DNA of 64,000 nucleotides. Source: Streptococcus azizii. GTDB lineage: Bacteria; Bacillota; Bacilli; Lactobacillales; Streptococcaceae. Below the pieces are notes generated by a model, which did no database searches, was not told the DNA's origin, and was given only the letters and a program-made list of their open reading frames with translations. This document shows positions 26,757 to 35,906 of the stretch, piece after piece; within the stretch, counting starts at the first letter, position 1; each line of letters begins with the position of its first letter. Position numbers and translations under genes: made by a program. The DNA lies in contig NZ_MSPR01000002.1 of NCBI RefSeq assembly GCF_001984715.1, forward strand, positions 1 to 64,000, in the 5' to 3' direction.

Positions 26757-27156
26757 CTTTTCTCACCTCGTCATTCTTATGCTATTATATCAAAACTCCT
26801 CTGAATTAGCTTGACGGAAGCATGCAGAAGGAGTAAAAGGGCTTCTATTTAATAAACCACGAAGAACATCTATGAAAAGACGGAAAACACCCAGCCAGAT
26901 TTTCTTGTACTGTTGCTAGCTGTTTGCTAGTCGAGCAACTGAAGAATGGAGGGATAAATCAGTTATTTTATGGGTTCGTGCTTTTGGTGTCCCACCTTCT
27001 CAACCTTGTAATAAGGCTCTGCCTTATAAGTCAAATAGAAATTATTTTTAATTTTTTAGAAATAGTTAATTATTTTGTCTATTTTTTTGGAAATAATATT
27101 TGATTTTTTACAGTCTAAAAGGAGCAACGTTTGCCCCTTATTCCTTATTAGTGCCC
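26757..27156. other. Spacer between vicR and hsdM
   Basis: The right half holds no gene and becomes very AT-rich near 27040-27115, marking the edge of the restriction island. The vicR promoter is at the left end. Nothing else is recognised. Confidence 0.6.
27117..27141 (-). terminator. hsd operon terminator
   Basis: AAGGGGCAA / TTGCTCCTT (one G-U pair), ACG loop, then TTTT on the minus strand. Confidence 0.7.
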
Positions 27157-28779
27157 TTATTTCCCAAATAGGTTGATAAATTTAGTCAGTTCTTCTTGCG
27201 CCTCATCTGTGGTGCCTTTGAGTGAACCGAGAAGTTCAAATAGCTTCCGTGAGGATTCTTCAATTTCTGCCTGTACTTGCTGTAAGTCTTGCGCTACCTC
27301 TGATAATGGCGGTAACTCCTCCTCTTCAAAAGTGTCTACATAGCGAGGAATGTTTAAGTTGTAGTCATTCTCTTTGATTTCATCCAATGTTGCCACATGT
27401 GCATACTTGTCAACATCTTCTCGCTTACGATAGGTTTCAATAATTTTGTCAATATTTTCGGATGAGAGTTTGTTTTGATTTTTTCCTTTCTCAAATTCTC
27501 TGGAAGCGTCAATAAATAAAATATCCTTTTGATGACCACGTGCTTCACGACCCTTAAAGACCAACACACAGGTTGGAATGCTGGTGCCATAAAAAAGATT
27601 AGCAGGTAGACCAATCACGGCATCTAGCAAATTCTCCTGGAGGATATTCTTGCGAATTTTCCCTTCTGAAGCACCGCGAAACAGCACGCCATGGGGCAAG
27701 ACAATCGCCATTGTTCCTGTTTTTTCTAAGTGGTACAACCCATGCAAGATAAAGGCATAGTCTGCTTTTGAAGCTGGAGCGACACCAAAACCTCTAAAGC
27801 GTGTATCTTTTTCACGATCGATTGTTTTAATATCCCAATTTTGAGAATAGGGGGGATTGGCAACAACTGCGTCAAACTTTACTGGGATTTGGATACCACC
27901 TTTTTCTGTAAAAGGCCAATCTTCATCTAAGGTATCTGCACGTTTTAGATTCATATTTCGATAATTAACCCCGTGCATCATCAAGTTCATTCGGGCGAGA
28001 TTGTAGGTCGTTGTATTCAACTCCTGCCCATGAAAATCAACGGAACCTTCCTCACTTCCATTTGGTAATTCTTTTTGAACTGTTAGGAGAAGCGACCCCG
28101 ACCCCATTGTTGGGTCATACACACGAAACTGCTCCTCTGTGGTTTTAGCATTCATAGTGACTAATTTGGCGAGGATCTTGCTGACCTCGTGGGGGGTATA
28201 GAACTCCCCTCCTTTTTTTCCAGCGCTTGCGGCAAATTGGCCAATCAGGTATTCATAAACATCTCCTAAAATGTCCTTGCCAGAATCATCTTTGAAATCA
28301 AATTCATGAATCATCAAAACAATATCATTTAGCGCTTTCGCACGTTCATTTGTGGACGATCCTAGACGGGTATCGCCCAGATTGATGTCGGAAAATACAT
28401 TGGCAAAATCATCTGCAGCTCCGGGATTTCGCTTGGTATTCGTATTGAAAGAGTCAAACATATCCTGAAAATCACTCGCCTTAATTTTATGATGTTCAAT
28501 TTTTGAGACTATTTTTTTCCAAACATAGTCCGGATCAATCGCATAGCCAATCCCTCTTGAGATTTCTTCAAGGTACTCTTCTTTTTCCTCTGCATCTGTC
28601 ACTTCATAAAATTCTTCTAAATGGTTTGTTCTCACATAAGCATCTTGATTTTCTGATAAGTAGCGGTAAAACATAAAGGGTAAAATATAATTCTTATACT
28701 CACTCGCATCCATAGTTCCACGCAATTTATTGGCCATTCCCCATAATTTAGATGTTAGTTCACTTGCATTCATTCTCAT
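27157..28779 (-). CDS. hsdM: Type I restriction-modification methyltransferase subunit HsdM
   Basis: The N6-adenine methyltransferase subunit of a type I enzyme (540 residues). An N-terminal helical domain (about 10-165) precedes the SAM-binding motif DPTMGSGSLLL (222-232) and catalytic NPPY (308-311). It acts as M2S for methylation and R2M2S for cleavage. AAAGGA precedes the ATG at 28779. It is the last gene of the operon, 12 nt after hsdS. Confidence 0.96.
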   Translation of the reverse strand: MRMNASELTSKLWGMANKLRGTMDASEYKNYILPFMFYRYLSENQDAYVRTNHLEEFYEVTDAEEKEEYLEEISRGIGYAIDPDYVWKKIVSKIEHHKIKASDFQDMFDSFNTNTKRNPGAADDFANVFSDINLGDTRLGSSTNERAKALNDIVLMIHEFDFKDDSGKDILGDVYEYLIGQFAASAGKKGGEFYTPHEVSKILAKLVTMNAKTTEEQFRVYDPTMGSGSLLLTVQKELPNGSEEGSVDFHGQELNTTTYNLARMNLMMHGVNYRNMNLKRADTLDEDWPFTEKGGIQIPVKFDAVVANPPYSQNWDIKTIDREKDTRFRGFGVAPASKADYAFILHGLYHLEKTGTMAIVLPHGVLFRGASEGKIRKNILQENLLDAVIGLPANLFYGTSIPTCVLVFKGREARGHQKDILFIDASREFEKGKNQNKLSSENIDKIIETYRKREDVDKYAHVATLDEIKENDYNLNIPRYVDTFEEEELPPLSEVAQDLQQVQAEIEESSRKLFELLGSLKGTTDEAQEELTKFINLFGK

Positions 28780-28791
28780 TGTGTCCTTTCC

Positions 28792-30042
28792 TTAGATAAA
28801 CATTTGTTTTAAGAGCGATTTTTTCATATTTTTTAGCAATTCATACTGACGCTGATGAAGGGTGATGAGGGTATCAAGGGTGGAGAAGAAGGAGCCGATA
28901 GCGATTTGTTCTTCCAAAGTAGGTGTTGATACTGCTATCTTCATTACTTGATTTTTTGAAATATTGTATCTTGAAATTCCCTGTGCTAGAAGAATCATTT
29001 TCTCTCTTATTGAACTAGACCGTAGCATAAATGCAAGATAATGATTATCTACTTTTATAGCCGGACGATAACCAAAACAAAAACTATTAAGATAAATATT
29101 TCTATCATTTTCAAGCCATACTGAAGACATTCCAACTTCTTCTGGTGTTTCTGACGATGTTGTAAAAAATACATCTCCATACTTTACTTCATTTTGTCTC
29201 GGATCAATCTCAATATTTTCAAGCATTCTAGGATTAGCAATAGGATTATTAAATACATTTATATATGTAATAAATTTAGCTTCTCCATGTCCAAAATCTT
29301 CCTTAGTCTTACCACTTAAACCTGTAAAAGTGTTCCCTATATCCCCCAACTTCCGCTGTTCCCAAGCGTCAGTGAATCCGTCAAAACGGAATTCTGGTGT
29401 TGCTTCACCATTTTTCGGAAACATTTTTTGTAAAAAAATTCGTTTTACATCACTCAAGCGGTCACACTCACGCTGATGAAGGGTGATAAGGGTATCAAGG
29501 GTGGAGAAGAAATGTGCAATCTTCGACTGCTCGTTATACGAACTAATTTTTACAATAAATCCTCGCATATCTGAAGCGAGGATATGCTTAATTGTATTAC
29601 CTGTTGTTATATTGTCTATTTTCTTTTTTAGAGTATCGGTTTGAAATTGATAATTTAAGAAATAAGAATTGATTGGCACTCTAGGACTCCTAAACATGAT
29701 AAGCGCATGCGCTGCTAAATTATTTAATGATTGTGGTATTACAGCAGTATGTCCCACATGACCAGATTGCACCATTACCAAGTCTCCAGCCTTTAACCAC
29801 TTATCTTTTTGTTTTTCATAAAACTCATCATTGATAAATACTTCTGTATCATAATTGATTTGTCCATTTTTCACATTATTTGATTCTAAATAAAAATGTC
29901 CCTTTTCAACATAATATGGTGTCACAGTACCAACAAAGGCATTTCCTATCTTGTAATATATATCCCCCAACTTCCGCTGTTCCCAAGCATCTGTGAAGCC
30001 TTTAAAGCGATAATTTGGAATATTTTGTAATTTACTTATCAT
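28792..30042 (-). CDS. hsdS: Type I specificity subunit HsdS
   Basis: The 416-residue DNA recognition subunit has two target recognition domains, each opened by FTDAWEQRKLGDI and closed by FFSTLDTLITLHQR. The two halves form a tandem duplication with exact 621-bp period in DNA, which favours domain swapping. The ATG at 30042 shares its A with the TGA of the upstream SIR2-like gene (TGATG), so the two are translationally coupled. AAGGG is 8 nt upstream. Confidence 0.95.
   Translation of the reverse strand: MISKLQNIPNYRFKGFTDAWEQRKLGDIYYKIGNAFVGTVTPYYVEKGHFYLESNNVKNGQINYDTEVFINDEFYEKQKDKWLKAGDLVMVQSGHVGHTAVIPQSLNNLAAHALIMFRSPRVPINSYFLNYQFQTDTLKKKIDNITTGNTIKHILASDMRGFIVKISSYNEQSKIAHFFSTLDTLITLHQRECDRLSDVKRIFLQKMFPKNGEATPEFRFDGFTDAWEQRKLGDIGNTFTGLSGKTKEDFGHGEAKFITYINVFNNPIANPRMLENIEIDPRQNEVKYGDVFFTTSSETPEEVGMSSVWLENDRNIYLNSFCFGYRPAIKVDNHYLAFMLRSSSIREKMILLAQGISRYNISKNQVMKIAVSTPTLEEQIAIGSFFSTLDTLITLHQRQYELLKNMKKSLLKQMFI
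28850..29511. repeat. Direct repeat pair 1 in hsdS
   Basis: Two 41-bp copies at 28850-28890 and 29471-29511 with one mismatch, 621 bp apart. They encode the conserved helices after each recognition domain. Confidence 0.9.
29340..29988. repeat. Direct repeat pair 2 in hsdS
   Basis: Identical 28-bp copies at 29340-29367 and 29961-29988, also 621 bp apart, encode the WEQRKLGDI segment before each recognition domain. Together with pair 1 they bracket each domain as an exchangeable cassette. Confidence 0.9.
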
Positions 30043-31544
30043 CACTCAATCCCTTCTAAAAACTCTTCTGAAACAATGTACTCCGTCCAATTCAAACCAT
30101 TAATGCTCCTATTGTTATCTACAATTACCATCTTAATGTTACTAGAATCAGTAATTTTTAGCTTTTTTGCTAATTCTGTTTTTCTTTCATATTCAGATTT
30201 TCCATTCGCTATATCTATAACTACAAGCTTTTTAGAACTATTTTCAATTAAATTTCTAATTATTCCGTTTATATGCTCATCATCTATATTAAATCCAAAT
30301 CCTATAGAACAAATAAAATCAGCCTCTTTAAGATTATTATAATATTCTACATATTTGATTGACATATCTATAGATGTCATGGGTTTAGTACCACTTTGAG
30401 TAAATATCATAGGGACTGCAAATTGCTTCATTTTCTTAAATTCTTCCTTAGAAACAATAGAATTCATATACGGATTATAGTACTCACTTACACTACCATT
30501 TAAAAATGTAATATTCAATTTAGGTAATTTACTTTCAATAAGGGAGTTCACATAATTTGAAGTAGCTACTGTACATACATCAAATTGTTTTTGAGCATTT
30601 AAATCATCATAATATCCATCGTTATTTTTATCATACTTACACTCAGTTTCAATATATTCTCTAACAGAATGTAAAAAAATACTTATTTTACAAAATTTTC
30701 CCCACTCTTTTTTAGGGATATATAAATAGTGCCAGTTTTTATCAATAATAGATTTATAATCTAACACATCAACATATATTTTCTCTAATATGCCGAATGA
30801 AAATTCGATAATTTGTAATAAGCCTGTTGGTTTATTACTTGCTAATAATTCTAGCCCCCTAACTCCCGCCATTTGATAATTAACAGATAAATTTCCACCT
30901 AAATCATCAAAAAAATCTAACTCTAAATCATGACGGTCCAAAATGCTTTCTTGAAGATTCCGTGATAAGGTTTCACTTAATGCACCTATATGTAGCTGAA
31001 AAATAGACTTCAAGATTTTTCCAAAAAATTCTTTATGAATAGATGAAAATTCAAAAATTTCATAATATCTCAATAAAACTGCAAAAAATTCACTTTTAAA
31101 GAGTTTATCTCCATCTTTCAAATGCTTATTATAACTTAATCTTTGATTAACAGTTATATCACCAAAACTTATCCCTAAATCATCCTTTACAGCCTTTTTA
31201 AAATCATCTTGATTAATCCCCATATTATCAAGTACCGCATTAGCGATATCATCAAAATTATTTATTCTGTTTATAATGTCATCTCTATTGTTACCTATAG
31301 TACTTTTTACTATATTCTCATATACCGAATCACCAAAGGAACCTACATTTTTATTATTGAATCCCTCTGGCAACCAGCTTGATGCATATCTTGAACCAAG
31401 ATCTATCCTGCTTCTATTATCTCTAAATACTTGTTTGGCACTTGTTGTATCTCTTCTAAAAATATCTAAGGCAAATTTCCCACCTGTTGGCATTCCGTAT
31501 GATATTTCAGCGCCTGCTCCAAATAAAAAACCTATTTTTGTCAT
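30042..31544 (-). CDS. SIR2-like protein inside the type I RM operon
   Basis: A 500-residue protein that opens with a SIR2-type nucleotide loop, FLFGAGAEISYGMPTGG (7-22). Further SIR2-like landmarks come late: TSNYVNSLIE (328-337), FLNGS (347-351) and GFGFNIDDEHI (415-425), with a long helical insert (about 85-315). In NAD-consuming defence SIR2 proteins the corresponding motifs usually read TxNYD and LHG; here Val and Asn stand in place of the Asp and His, by eye alignment. The ATG at 31544 has AAAGGA 7 nt upstream and is preferred to 31571. The gene is visibly AT-richer than hsdR and hsdM and lies between hsdR and hsdS. An accessory antiphage effector is inferred. Confidence 0.75.
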   Translation of the reverse strand: MTKIGFLFGAGAEISYGMPTGGKFALDIFRRDTTSAKQVFRDNRSRIDLGSRYASSWLPEGFNNKNVGSFGDSVYENIVKSTIGNNRDDIINRINNFDDIANAVLDNMGINQDDFKKAVKDDLGISFGDITVNQRLSYNKHLKDGDKLFKSEFFAVLLRYYEIFEFSSIHKEFFGKILKSIFQLHIGALSETLSRNLQESILDRHDLELDFFDDLGGNLSVNYQMAGVRGLELLASNKPTGLLQIIEFSFGILEKIYVDVLDYKSIIDKNWHYLYIPKKEWGKFCKISIFLHSVREYIETECKYDKNNDGYYDDLNAQKQFDVCTVATSNYVNSLIESKLPKLNITFLNGSVSEYYNPYMNSIVSKEEFKKMKQFAVPMIFTQSGTKPMTSIDMSIKYVEYYNNLKEADFICSIGFGFNIDDEHINGIIRNLIENSSKKLVVIDIANGKSEYERKTELAKKLKITDSSNIKMVIVDNNRSINGLNWTEYIVSEEFLEGIE

Positions 31545-31609
31545 CTTACTATCCTTTGTATATTTTTTCATTTCAATTCCATTTACATGTCGTTACATAT
31601 AAATATAAA

Positions 31610-34600
31610 TTACTCTTGCCTCTTAATCATATCTGCCAACTCATAAAGTGCTATCCGCAACTCTTTACGATACTTTACCCACGATAACTGGCTCACACTC
31701 TCTTCAGCAATCTCCTTATAATCCGCTCGTGCTTCATTCATAATAGCAGTAATCTCTCCTTGTTTATCCATATCCTCTTGGGCGAACTGATGCTTACCAA
31801 TCAATTTTATTAGTTCCCGAGGATTTGTACTATTGTCCAAGCCCCACTTGCGAATAAAGGCAGTTATCAACTTCAGATGGCTCTCTTTTTGAACTCTCTC
31901 CATCGCTTGATTCATCTTTTCAACATCACGAGGGGCTGGATAGGCATCAAAGACAAAGGTTTTATCAAATATCTTCTCAACAAAATGAGACACCTTACTT
32001 CTTTCTTTCTCATTATCCGATTTTGCAATCTCAAATCGAATGGCTTCGCGTGTATGGCAGGCTTTATCCATCTGTTCATCATGAATTTCATCTGCCATTT
32101 GGGCAATTAAATCCACCAAGTAATCATAGTTAATCGTTACATTATGGATATGAACCATAGCTAGATTGACTTGGGAAATGTCAATATCCTCTCGTTTTGC
32201 TCGGCTTTCTTTTAATTCTCTAGCCAGAACAGTCGTCAGTATGATTTCTTGGTCTTCTGTAATCCCGATTTGACTATAAAATTCTTCTGGATTGTCATAA
32301 ACAGAAATCTTCTGGCCTTGGTCATCTTCTGTATATTGCTTCAACTGGCTCAGTAAGCGATTATACTCTTTCAACTCCTCAAAGAGCTTATCTTGTGCCC
32401 TTTCACTTGGAGGTAACTGGATAAAATCATCTGTCAATTCCGATAAGCGTTTTACTACAGCTTGCATCTCTACTTGGACAGTACTAAACGGTTTAGAAAT
32501 GATGCTCGCCTCTTCATTTCCCTTCTTCAACTCTTCCAAGGATAGTTGCTCGTCTGCTGAAGAACGGTTAGAGTAAATGGCAAACGCTTTATTCATCTCA
32601 TATTCATTTTGCTTTGGCCAACGGTAATTCACAACCCTTCCCCATGGTTTGTCAATTAGATTGTGCATACGATTGGTACGAGAGTAGGCCTGAATGAGAT
32701 TTCCACCTTTTAAGGTTCGATCTATATATAAGGTATTCAACTCTGGAGCATCAAAACCTGTCAGCAACTGATCGACGACGATTACAAGATCTAGATACTT
32801 GCCATCGTCTGCTGTTTTATTTAACCTTCGCGCTACATCCTCTGCATACTGCTTGACACTAGTCATATCAAAAGTCGTGCCAAATAGCTGATTGTAGGTC
32901 TTGATGGCACGATGAAGATTCTCATTTGTTTTTAACTGATTGGCTCCATTTGAGGTATCTGCTGAAAAACTAATCGCTACTTTTAATTTGTCTCCCTCAC
33001 TCTTTGTTTTATTGATTTCGACAAACTTATCAAAATACTCCATTGCTCGAGGAATGCTGGCTTTTGTTCCTCCGACATGCACCGTAAATAAAGCATTGTA
33101 TCTACGATCATTCGAGCGTTCCTTCCAATTCTCAAAAATATCTTTTACAACTAAGTCAACATGTTCAACACTATCATCATAGACACTTGCACGAATTCGG
33201 TCATCGATTTCTTCCTCAGTTGGATTTTCAGGAGCTTCAATCGTCTCTTTAAATTCTACATTAAACCCTAATACATTCTTATCGGCAATCGCTTCTTTAA
33301 TCGTGTAGGCATGTAGAAGCTCCCCAAAAATAGTCGGCGTTTCAGGAAATTTGGGAGTTCCTGTATATCCTACCCAAGCAGACTGCGGGAAAGCCCTGCG
33401 GATAGATTCTAACATTCCTTCATTTTCACTGCCATCTCCAGTTGAACGATGGGCTTCGTCCACAATAAATAAGATATGATCAGAGACAGGCTTGAAGCTC
33501 TCTTTGGCAACATAACGCGACATTTTTTGGATACTGGTCACAATGATATTCTTATCACTTTTTTTCGTCAACTTCCGATGTAGGTCGGATATGTTGGCTG
33601 TATCGCTGACAACACCTGTCTTTCCTTCAAAACTAGATACAGGATCATAGGCTTGATAAGCATCCACCGTTTGATTCGTCAGAGCAATCCGATCGACCAA
33701 AAAGATAACTTTATCGACATTAGACAAGCGACTTGCCAACCATGCTGTTTTAAAACTAGTAATGGTTTTTCCTGAACCTGTTGTATGCCAAATATAGCCT
33801 AGCTTACCGTCACCATATTGAAAACCAAAGGATCGCACCTTATCAAGAACTCGTTTGGTTGCATAAACCTGATACGGACGCATTACCTTAAGACTTTCCT
33901 TATTTTTGGTACCATCAAGCACCATATAGCGAGTGGATAATTCATGTGCCATGGGAATGGATAATACCTTGTCCGCAAACTCCTTCCACCCCCTCACACG
34001 ACGAGCGTCTTCCTCATTTTGCCAATGGAAAGCAAAGGCTTGATTGAAGTTATCCAAGGTTGTATTCGCCATATACCGGATCTCATAAGGTGTCATGGCA
34101 ATAAGAATTTGCAGGGTGGAAAAAATCCCGCTATACTGCTTCTCTGCAATATACTGCTCCATTTGATGTAACGATTCCGTTGCGCTATGAAGCGCTTTTT
34201 TTAGTTCAATTTGAATCAGGGGCAGACCATTGATGAGTAAGGTTACATCAAAACGACGATCGGACTTACCGTCTACTACTTTGGGACGTTGAATTTGATT
34301 GACCACTTGATAAACGGTATTGCCCCCACCAACCTGCTCTTGATCAAAAATCGTGAGAAATACATGTTGCCCATTATCCAAATCCACTTCAATTTGTGAC
34401 GATCCATTCACCCCATAAAGGAATTGACCTGCTTTATAAGGGGTCTCTAGACTTGAAATCTCTTTCTTGACTTGATTAAATTCTGTCTCTGTCAGCGGTG
34501 CCTCTAGACGGGCACTGTTGTTTTGCTCTAAAATACGTTTGAAATTCGCCCATAGATCCTCTGTAGTCTTTATTTCTTTCTTATATTCCCACTGCTTCAC

Positions 34601-34669
34601 ACCACCTATTTGAGTCAAATACTCAATGACCTCTTTCTCAAATGCCAACTCCTCCTGACTTTTCTTCAT
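31610..34669 (-). CDS. hsdR: Type I restriction subunit HsdR
   Basis: The translocase/nuclease subunit, 1019 residues, full length. The PD-(D/E)xK nuclease is seen as D141 followed by E155-L-K157 (IQIELKK). Helicase motifs include Walker A HTTGSGKT (295-302), VDEAHRS (403-409) and VGYTGTP. GGAG in front of the ATG overlaps the end of the half-HsdS gene, with 1 nt between the two frames. No frameshift is seen, so restriction should be active. Confidence 0.96.
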   Translation of the reverse strand: MKKSQEELAFEKEVIEYLTQIGGVKQWEYKKEIKTTEDLWANFKRILEQNNSARLEAPLTETEFNQVKKEISSLETPYKAGQFLYGVNGSSQIEVDLDNGQHVFLTIFDQEQVGGGNTVYQVVNQIQRPKVVDGKSDRRFDVTLLINGLPLIQIELKKALHSATESLHQMEQYIAEKQYSGIFSTLQILIAMTPYEIRYMANTTLDNFNQAFAFHWQNEEDARRVRGWKEFADKVLSIPMAHELSTRYMVLDGTKNKESLKVMRPYQVYATKRVLDKVRSFGFQYGDGKLGYIWHTTGSGKTITSFKTAWLASRLSNVDKVIFLVDRIALTNQTVDAYQAYDPVSSFEGKTGVVSDTANISDLHRKLTKKSDKNIIVTSIQKMSRYVAKESFKPVSDHILFIVDEAHRSTGDGSENEGMLESIRRAFPQSAWVGYTGTPKFPETPTIFGELLHAYTIKEAIADKNVLGFNVEFKETIEAPENPTEEEIDDRIRASVYDDSVEHVDLVVKDIFENWKERSNDRRYNALFTVHVGGTKASIPRAMEYFDKFVEINKTKSEGDKLKVAISFSADTSNGANQLKTNENLHRAIKTYNQLFGTTFDMTSVKQYAEDVARRLNKTADDGKYLDLVIVVDQLLTGFDAPELNTLYIDRTLKGGNLIQAYSRTNRMHNLIDKPWGRVVNYRWPKQNEYEMNKAFAIYSNRSSADEQLSLEELKKGNEEASIISKPFSTVQVEMQAVVKRLSELTDDFIQLPPSERAQDKLFEELKEYNRLLSQLKQYTEDDQGQKISVYDNPEEFYSQIGITEDQEIILTTVLARELKESRAKREDIDISQVNLAMVHIHNVTINYDYLVDLIAQMADEIHDEQMDKACHTREAIRFEIAKSDNEKERSKVSHFVEKIFDKTFVFDAYPAPRDVEKMNQAMERVQKESHLKLITAFIRKWGLDNSTNPRELIKLIGKHQFAQEDMDKQGEITAIMNEARADYKEIAEESVSQLSWVKYRKELRIALYELADMIKRQE

Positions 34670-34670
34670 C

Positions 34671-35246
34671 TTAATTCTCCTTTAGATATTCTTCAAACAC
34701 CTGACTGGCGAAACATTCCAATAACTCTCCGCATTGATTCCAGCGTGCCTTCAAGGTTATAACTTCACGATAGGCACTTCCTATTTTGATTTGCTCTTCT
34801 ATCTCTACAATCGGAACCACTAATTGATTCAATGATTTCATCGGAATGCGCAAGATTGTACCACCTTGAAGCTCTCGCTCTTTCTGACGTTGGACATCTC
34901 GATAACTATTAAATAGATAAAGAAAGTAGTGTTTATCAAGAGCTTCCGACTTGAACTCCAGCTTTGTAAAATTAAGCGACAGAATTTTCCCGGCATTGGA
35001 GAAACCCACCATTGCCGCTTTTTGTAGAGAATTACTAATAACGACGTCTCCCTTTTGTAGCGTTACAATATCTGAATCAGTCTCACTGACATTTTCGTCA
35101 GCCAGCCCTTCGGTATAGTGATAATCTTGTTCAAATGCAGCCTGGTCATAATAAATCAATTCTTTTATATCATATTGTTTTTCAATTCTCGTTGGATTCA
35201 CACCAGGTATGAAGGATACAAAATCACTTACTTTTCTTCTTTTCAA
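34671..35246 (-). CDS. Half-size HsdS-like specificity protein
   Basis: A 191-residue protein with a single target recognition domain: GDVVISNSLQKAAMVGFSNAG (start of the fold), HYFLYLFNS, GGTILRIPMKSLNQLVVPI and EIEEQIKIGSAYREVITLK (about 150-168). It is about half the normal HsdS length. It could dimerise to give an alternative palindromic specificity or modulate the complex. The TTG start has GGAGG 8 nt upstream. It is the first gene of the operon. Confidence 0.8.
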   Translation of the reverse strand: MKRRKVSDFVSFIPGVNPTRIEKQYDIKELIYYDQAAFEQDYHYTEGLADENVSETDSDIVTLQKGDVVISNSLQKAAMVGFSNAGKILSLNFTKLEFKSEALDKHYFLYLFNSYRDVQRQKERELQGGTILRIPMKSLNQLVVPIVEIEEQIKIGSAYREVITLKARWNQCGELLECFASQVFEEYLKEN

Positions 35247-35274
35247 AGATTTCCCCTCCTATTTTTTGAAATAT

Positions 35275-35309
35275 ATCTATATTTTAATATAGATGATTTT
35301 TTCTGTCAA
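35275..35309 (-). promoter_or_regulatory. hsd operon promoter with palindrome over the -10
   Basis: On the minus strand TTGACA (35309-35304), a 17-bp spacer and TAAAAT (35286-35281). The inverted repeat ATCTATATT / AATATAGAT (35275-35294) covers the -10 box, which looks like an operator although no dedicated regulator gene is adjacent. Confidence 0.7.
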
Positions 35310-35442
35310 TATTTTTTGTAATATTTTTATATTTCTTTTGTGTGCTTTTTCATCTTCATTAGTGATCACCAACTATTCTGACTATTTTCTTGAAACAATC
35401 TACTACGGTTTTAAAAGATAGAGCACATCCTACCTAGCCGAA

Positions 35443-35478
35443 AAAACCGCTGAAGAACTGCATCTCTTCAGCGGTTTT
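35443..35478. terminator. Terminator after the NTF2-like gene
   Basis: Perfect 14-bp stem AAAACCGCTGAAGA / TCTTCAGCGGTTTT with an 8-nt loop and A/T flanks on both strands. Confidence 0.9.
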
Positions 35479-35480
35479 CA

Positions 35481-35852
35481 TCATTTACCAATCGGTCTGC
35501 CTAAGCTCATAGCTTTTCTCCAGTCAGGGATGTCTCCGTTATCTGCCCAATACTCATCCAGCTCAACAATCAACTTCTCTTGTATTTTGAGAAAGCTCAC
35601 AGCGTGAACAGAAAATGATTTGTCCACAGGAAAGATACGGGTAACAAGGATAATCGTATCTCCCATTTCTTCCATTCGTTCGATTTCCCCGTCCCAATCC
35701 CCGGGGTAGTCACAATTAGCCCGAATGTAGTCATCCACGGAAAAGCACTCATTGGTGCAGTGCCAGCGAATCGTAGCATTATCCGCAAAAAAGGTTCTCA
35801 GCCGTCCCTCGTCCTGTGTCAAAACCGCATGGACAAATGATTTGACATCCAT
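35481..35852 (-). CDS. NTF2-like (SnoaL-type) protein
   Basis: A 123-residue alpha+beta-barrel type protein: an N-terminal helix (MDVKSFVHAVLTQDEGRL), FADNATIRWHCTNE, then strands VTRIFP, FSVHAVSFLKI and LIVELDEYWAD. These are the hallmarks of the NTF2-like fold. Such proteins may bind small ligands or be enzymes; none can be assigned. I use the ATG at 35852 (GAGGTGG upstream). It follows the DUF3114-like gene and shares its transcript. Confidence 0.7.
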   Translation of the reverse strand: MDVKSFVHAVLTQDEGRLRTFFADNATIRWHCTNECFSVDDYIRANCDYPGDWDGEIERMEEMGDTIILVTRIFPVDKSFSVHAVSFLKIQEKLIVELDEYWADNGDIPDWRKAMSLGRPIGK

Positions 35853-35906
35853 TCTACCACCTCGCAACATTCTATATAGACTGATTTTATAGGATTTCAT
35901 CCCGAT

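Noticed and set aside
28850..29511. Invertible hsdS switch
   Set aside because: The repeats are direct, not inverted, and no recombinase gene lies nearby.
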